A DNA stretch of 64,000 nt from Corylus avellana (taxonomy: Eukaryota > Streptophyta > Magnoliopsida > Fagales > Betulaceae): contig NC_081543.1 of the NCBI RefSeq assembly GCF_901000735.1, positions 13,465,369-13,529,368 on the forward strand. Reading direction: 5' to 3'. A model generated the notes under the pieces. It saw only the letters and a program-made list of their open reading frames with translations, did no database searches and was not told the origin of the DNA. The position numbers and the translations under genes were made by a program. Shown in pieces: positions 57,331 through 64,000 of this stretch. Every line of letters starts with the position of its first letter. The stretch's first letter is position 1.

Positions 57331-60300
57331 TCTGTAAGGCTTCTTATAACTTCTGCTAATATGAAATGGTTTGAGGATTCATGAGCTTTTCTCTATCACT
57401 ATGTATGTCTATTGTCATCCCATCATTATTATTATGTTTACAAACCGGCAGTAACTAAAAACCTTCACTCATACTAACAGATCACCTAGGTTTGTCTTTG
57501 TTTTCGTCTAGGTTTTCTATTTTTAGATCATCTATTCTATTTTATCCCTTCTCCATCTCCATACTTTTCCATGTTGTTTTAATTTATGAAAGTGTTTTCA
57601 TTAAATACATGTAATAGGATTTGGGAACATGGGATTGTGTGTGTGTGTGTGTTTTTTTTTCTTCTTCTTTTGCATAGTTTTCCCGAGGGTTTCGATTCCT
57701 CTAGTTGGATGGATGGACTTCTTGTTGGTGTCAAGCCAAAACATTAATGTTCTCTTATGAATTCAAATTTTTCATCTCATATATCCATGTGTCTTGAAAG
57801 TATAAAAAAGAAAAGAAACCTCAGCTGCCTTGTTTCCAATGCTAAAACCACTCTTCTCTTATACATAGGGTCCACCCTTGTTGACCAGTACTTGATGAAT
57901 ATGAATGTTCATGCATTATTTACTTCTCTATCAATTAATTTTTTGGAGATCATAGAAAGGCAATAGGAGTTATTTCTCAAGCAACTAGTTTGGGCAGTGT
58001 CTAAGTCTAATTCTCATGACCAAAATGGGAATCAAGAGGGTGTTTTAGCCTACCCAATTGAAGATCTAGTAGTTTTGTCAACTTAGCTGTGTGTCCTGCA
58101 TGATCCATTTTATGTACTTGAGGAAAGAGTTGACTGTATAGACATTTTTCTTAGAACCACCTTGATTGTTAAAGCGTTACTTATTCCAAAAGATTTGATA
58201 GATAGTAATTTATATTCTAACAGTACTCTTTTAAGCTCAAACTCTCCCTTAATTAGTGAAGTTCAATACTTAATTGAAATGAGAAGTAATATATCAAATC
58301 ACAACTCATTTCAAAAGTTTAAATTAATAAAAAAATGAATTTAATCATTTGATTTATATTTTAACATGATTTCTTTTTTTCATGATCATCTACTAGAAGC
58401 CCAAAACATCTATATTTTTAATATTTTTAGAAACTATTTGGGTTGGGAACAGCCAGGAACTGTAAGGATAGATGCCATTACAAGCTTGAAAACCCTTACG
58501 GTTCCACTGAGGCATTTTGTCACTTGCAGGCACGTAAACAATGACAAGCGCATACAGATGCATATATATAAACTTTCATCTTCATTAACAGCAAGACTTG
58601 GGGCATGCATGCGCAGTAACTTAAAAATTTCATGAACATGGTTTAAGAGGTTAAATCTAGAGGCATGCATTTTTCTCGTGCTGAATTCCTCTTCTTCATG
58701 AGGGAATATGTAATTCATGAAATTGTCTGTTTGATATATTTCAATTAAAGAAATTAATTAGCTATTAAACTTTTCTGTTTGATATATACTTTATTTAGGG
58801 AAATTACATCAACTAGTACACAATGAGTTGTTAAGCCCTTTTCCTGGCCTTCATGCCCTAATTACCAATCCCGTACATACCTCTTGATACAGCAAGTCAG
58901 CTTATCTCTCAAATGGCTTATGCAAAATTGAGCTAACTTATTATTCTCTAGAACTAAATCAAGTCATCTGATGACTCAATAATTATAACCTATGAAAAAG
59001 GACATTGTCTTAGTCTGCCGCTAATATATATAGTACTGTCAACTGACTTTAAATTATTCTCCACTTCAAATGAATGCGAGGGTGCCATTGATGAAACAAA
59101 TTCTCTCATGGGTCTTATCTTTGGACAAGTGCATTCGATTCCTTAAAGCCATTAAGGAATGGAATATGCTTAAGATATCTTCTAATCAGTTTTCAGGCCA
59201 ACTTTAGGTTAAAATATGAATTATGGTTACTTTTAATTAACTTGCATGAGTGCGAAAGGATATATGGCATTATATATACTTCAAAAGCGGATGAAGATTG
59301 AGGGATTTTGCCTCCTGTACTGCCTGAAGAGCTTCTAGTAGTAATTAATGATATATGGAAGAAAAAACATTATATATATATATATATAAAGCTAGGCTTG
59401 TGTGCATTATATTGCATCATATATATTAACTCCAGCAAAGTATGGATATATTCATCCTGGAGGTTCCAGCCTCAACTTCAATATTATGATATATGAAAGA
59501 AAAAACAAATGCTGCAACTTAATGTGTTGGAGTAATCAACCACAAAAATAGGATTGTTTGAGCTGATCACTTCTTGGATCATTTACTCTTCACTAATCAA
59601 CTTAATTTGTATGTTAGTTAGGCCTCAGGGCTTGTTAATTTGGTTAATTACTCCAAGACCCACTTTTGATGATAAAATCCCACTTTACTTTTGAAGCTAA
59701 ACTAAGCCATGTATTTAATTACTCATGCAATTGATCTCTCTTTTGAAGCTTAGAATAAATTAACAAAAGAGTAATCTTCTTTGGTGCTGGAATTATAAAG
59801 CGTTTCTTTAAAGAATTAGTGGCCTTTAAAGAGCAAATTTTTCTTACACATCCAAGGAATATAAGTACAATATGAAGGCGCATGTGGGAGATGCTACTTT
59901 ACTCTTGATGGAAAAATGAGTGTTAAACCACGACTTATTTCAAAAGCTTCAGTTGAATGTTTAATTAAAATAAAACGTGAATGACGGAGATAAGGTTTAA
60001 ACTCAAGACCTTAATTTGTTCAGATACTATGTTAAACCACCAATTATCTCAAAAGCTTAAGTTGATAAAAAAAAATTATAAATGTAATCATTTAATTAAT
60101 ATTCTAATAATAAGAACTATAAATTTACTAGTTGAATTGGATACATGTGAATGCAATACGTACATACTAATGACAGACATGATCGAGTTGCTAGCTAGCC
60201 ACAATTTTGGTGTTCATAAGATGTAATTTCCGTGCAAATTCACACATGGCTATCCCTCCAATTTTCTTGGAAGAAATTAAACTTATATATACTTCCAGTA

Positions 60301-61378
60301 CTCTTTCTATCCATAAAATATGTGAGCACTAAAATCTAGGGGATGATAGAAAGTCTGCTTAATTATAAGTAAAGGGGAAAATTTTCGCCTAATTTTAGGT
60401 AGATTATAAGCATATTAGATCACCTCATGCCCTCAGTGCCTATGTTCAATCTTCATCATGAGCCTAATAAGATTTCATCTTCTTAAATCCATGTGAACTG
60501 GCAAAACCGTTAAATTATTCTTATCCTAATTAAGTTTGACTTGATGATAATGATGATGATGAGAGACAGGAGGAGAAGAAAACAAAGATGAAGAGGAAAT
60601 TTATAAATGGTTTGAGATACTTTAAGAGTGGTTAGGAGTGAGCGGATAATGATCTTAATTAGCTTATGGAAAATTAAAGTAGTTCAAGTGTGGTGGAATC
60701 ATTAATTGTTTAATTAACCAAAAGAAAATAAATCGGAAAAAATGAAAAAAAGGAGCTGACCGGGTCGATGTGCAATATAATATCAAATTGTCTATGCTTA
60801 CACCATTTGATTCTAAGCTGTCAACTTTATAAGTAATCAAGACCAAATGAATTTTATATTTCCACTAGAAACCTTAGTTTTATGTTTATTTTAATGTACT
60901 TAATTCCTGTAAACAATGATCTTGTGTAACAACATTTCCGGGGTCTTAATTTATGGTTAATTGTGTTTTGTGACCAGTAGGTTGCGACAATAATGGTGAC
61001 AAATTAAAGTACTGCGGATTCTGCATGTTTTAATTTGTTTTATAAATTAATAGTCATCACTGCATAATTTCTTATGCTTAATCGATTTAATTAAATTGCA
61101 TGCTTCAGAAGATCCAAAACATGATTAACATCAAAGTATATATTTTATGAAACAACATAGTTAGACACAACATGATCATCATATATGATTTTAAGATGGA
61201 TGTATTAAGAAATGATCATCATGTTGTTATCTTAGCTAGATGTCAGAAACACTACTTATAAGATGCAAAATATGTCATGATCGATGAACATTGACTGAAA
61301 GTTATGCAGTAATGATGTTGACCATGGAGTTAAAAATAGACAAATTGTGGAAGCTGTTCAAAAGGTACGTTGATGCGG

Positions 61379-61409
<31 letters not shown>

Positions 61410-64000
61410 GAAATATATATCGTCCGGCAATTGGCCGCTGAAGGTCATTGTCTGATGAACTTCCAGGATATGAATGCTGCTGTGTTTCACATTAACGACC
61501 AAGACAATCGAGGGCAATGTTTGGTGTATATATATATATAGTAGTATATATTTGCATGTATTAGGGCCAACCTTGCTTGATGTCTGTCGATAAACAATAT
61601 TTTGGATGGTCTCTGAGCATAGGAATGGAGTTGAAAAACAAACATGTATATTGCAGGGGTCTTATGTTTCTCATCTTTGTTTAGACCATTTTACAAAGAA
61701 TTATTAGCATTTGTTTATTAGGGCAATGTTTAGATTCTGCTTTGGTTGGGTAGCCAAAACCCAACCCCAGCTTACTCAATAGACTTAAACTTAAACTTCT
61801 GATAAAGATCATTTATTGACATGACTTAAATAGAGAGTATAATATATATATATATGAATCATTCTCTGCTTAGGTTTGGAATCCAACACGAAATTAATGG
61901 ATTAGGTTTGAAAATTTTGGTTTATTTAATTAAATTGGTTGTGGGTTATATATGCTCATGACTTGTACATATACTTCGACACGACTCGAACCCAATATAC
62001 GATATTAGAGCTAGTTGACAATTTTTTACACAACCTTGAACTCGACATGAACCAAACATGAAATTAATAAGTTAGGGTTAAAGGATCTTACCCGTCCAAT
62101 ACAACTCGAACATGAATTGTCATCACTAATTATTTTTGCTTCCTACTTTGGTTATACATGCTATCAAAATTTTTTTTTTTTATTTCTTTTTATTTCTGGG
62201 ATATGGTGTTTAATCTTCTGTACTATAAGAGCACTGGTGGTAGCGATCACCAGCTACACCTAAAAACATGCTTAAAGAAGTTAAAGTCTCCAAAGAGCGA
62301 AAGAATAACATCTTAACACAAAAAAGGTAGTAGAGATGGCGAGGAGTAGGTGTAGGACCAGGGATTTGTGGCATTGGGGAATGTATATTGGGAAAAGGGT
62401 GGGTTGAGAGAGAGCAAAATGTCATTGAATATGCCCATGACTTGCCTTTATTTTCCCATCAGCGTATAATATATAGTCTAGTCTCAAACTATATATGATA
62501 ATTCTAGTGTCTTAAAAAATAAAATAAAATAAAAGAGATAAAATTTTAAGGGCTTTCATAGAGCCTGATAAAGATTTCTGCAGAAAGAAAACAAAGCTAG
62601 CTGACTTCTCTAACTTGATCAGAAAAGGAAGGACCTCGCAATTTTTTTTTCTTAGGAAAACATTACTTTCCCAAAAAACATTGACATGTGGTCCATTATT
62701 AGCTTAGAAACAAAGGACGAAAACCATATTAATTAATTATAAAATCGAAATAGAAAGCTATCACTTTCAAATTAACCTTCAATGATGCCTCTATATATAT
62801 ATATATATAGCCTGGAAAGAAAGGACGAAATTTGAATTGGATAAGTTGTAAGGTATAGGTACTAGGGTGTTCCTATAGTTTTTATTACAAGTTTATTTAT
62901 AAACAAACTGATGTGGCAATTTATAATTGAAGTCACATTAGTTTGTAAATGACTTTATAATAAAAGTTATAATATTCTAAACATTTTGCTTTGCCGATAA
63001 ATTTTGGTTTACTTTCCATATAAAAACCATCATATTTATGCAGGAACAGAGACATCAACATTTCCATCCAAAAAAAAAAAATTCCAAGTTGGGCACTTGA
63101 TATTGAAGCTCCACGCCACTCCAAATAAAAAATGGAAACCTTATATATGTATGAATGTCCATGGTTGGGCAATTTAATTAACAAGGCCAGCCCAAGCCAA
63201 CCTTGAGAATCTAAGTGGTTGGGCCGAAGGTATTGACAGATAAGGCTGACAATTAGGTTTCTTTTTCATAGCATGATTTGATTTCGAGCTACACTCAAGC
63301 TCAGGCTCGGGCTCGGGCTTTATCATTAACAAAAGTATAATGCTAAAAATCATTCTCATTTTCTTCTTACGTCCCTTCACAACATTCAAAAGAACCGGGG
63401 ACGCTATAAAAGCTTGCTCAAGGAGGGAAAAACATTCATGAGAATGACAATTTTGTATGTTACTAGAAATACCCATTTTACTTAAAAAAAAAAAAAGCCC
63501 ATTTTAAAAGGCTATGCATTCAAGCCCATGATATGATGAGTCTATGATGGGCATTTTCTATATCCAAGGCTATTGAGAAGTCCATTATTGTGGCCCAACT
63601 GACCTCATGCCCTTGGAACTACAAAGCCTCAGGCCCCATCCACTAAGCAACGGTTTTTTTTTTTTTTTTTTTTTTTTTGAAAAATGCTCTAAAAGATCCC
63701 TAAAATTTACTCTTTCTAATTATTATCAAATAGATTCTTTCGTCTACTTTCAGTAAATATTTTAACCGTGCTGCTAATTTTTTTCTGAACATGTAAAATT
63801 TTATCGATTTACTCCAAAAGTTTTTTTTTTTTTTTTCTTCTGAACATGGCTTGAAATAATTAGATCATATCCTTCAAAATTATAAACAGATAAAGGGACA
63901 TTTCATAAGTTATTATAACTTTATAAGTTCAACTTTGTATTGATTAAAAACAAAGTTTTAAGGAATATAAAAAAAAAAAAATGGTGCTAGCTAGAGGTGT
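57331..64000. other. Intergenic region, no supported gene
   Basis: AT-rich with TG (57638-57652), AT (59373-59388, 61380-61394, 62796-62809) and poly-T (63653-63680) tracts. Short frames have no recognisable domain, no splice-site chain was found, and no transposon ends could be paired. Confidence 0.55.

Overview
The window is nuclear DNA of a flowering plant, very probably a eudicot. It is AT-rich and gene-poor, with many AT/CT microsatellites, nested LTR retrotransposons, hAT-type MITEs and poly-A-tailed retroposons. One intact protein-coding gene is recognised with confidence: an intronless AT-hook/PPC (AHL family) nuclear protein at 56191-57075 (+). No rRNA, tRNA or CRISPR is seen.

Layout. 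Bases 1-5835 are a nest of dead retroelements: a Ty3/gypsy 5' end (LTR end, tRNA-Met primer site, gag remnant) interrupted at 1055-5252 by a Ty1/copia element in minus orientation with both LTRs, followed by a second gypsy 5' end. An LTR-like stretch from 5836 carries a 718-bp hAT MITE (6693-7410). From 7113 to 20919 lies a block (A) that is repeated as A' at 21020-33171. The only thing between them is a run of exactly 100 N (20920-21019). Both gap edges lie inside the repeated sequence, the classic signature of two overlapping contigs that were not merged. The simplest reading is that this part of the window is one locus shown twice (two haplotypes or an assembly error), not a biological tandem duplication. 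Block A carries a 1760-bp gypsy-type solo LTR (17679-19438) with a perfect 5-bp target duplication; A' carries the exact empty site.

At 31664-38276 sits a 6.6-kb LTR element with perfect CTACT target duplications. Only the C-terminal part of a gypsy integrase remains in sense, next to a long decayed antisense frame that resembles the antisense genes of Tat-lineage elements. Its 5' part is also present at the end of block A.

From 38282 to 55850 the sequence is AT-rich intergenic DNA with a CACTA end, two poly-A-tailed LINE-like retroposons (about 43035-43731 and 49736-50666, the latter with a 16-bp target duplication) and an LTR-like remnant around 49300-51181. The AHL gene follows with a CT-rich leader, and 57400-64000 is intergenic with no supported gene. 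Apart from AHL, the content is the product of serial transposon insertion and decay. Relative ages can be read from the nesting: copia after gypsy, solo LTR after the Tat-like element.
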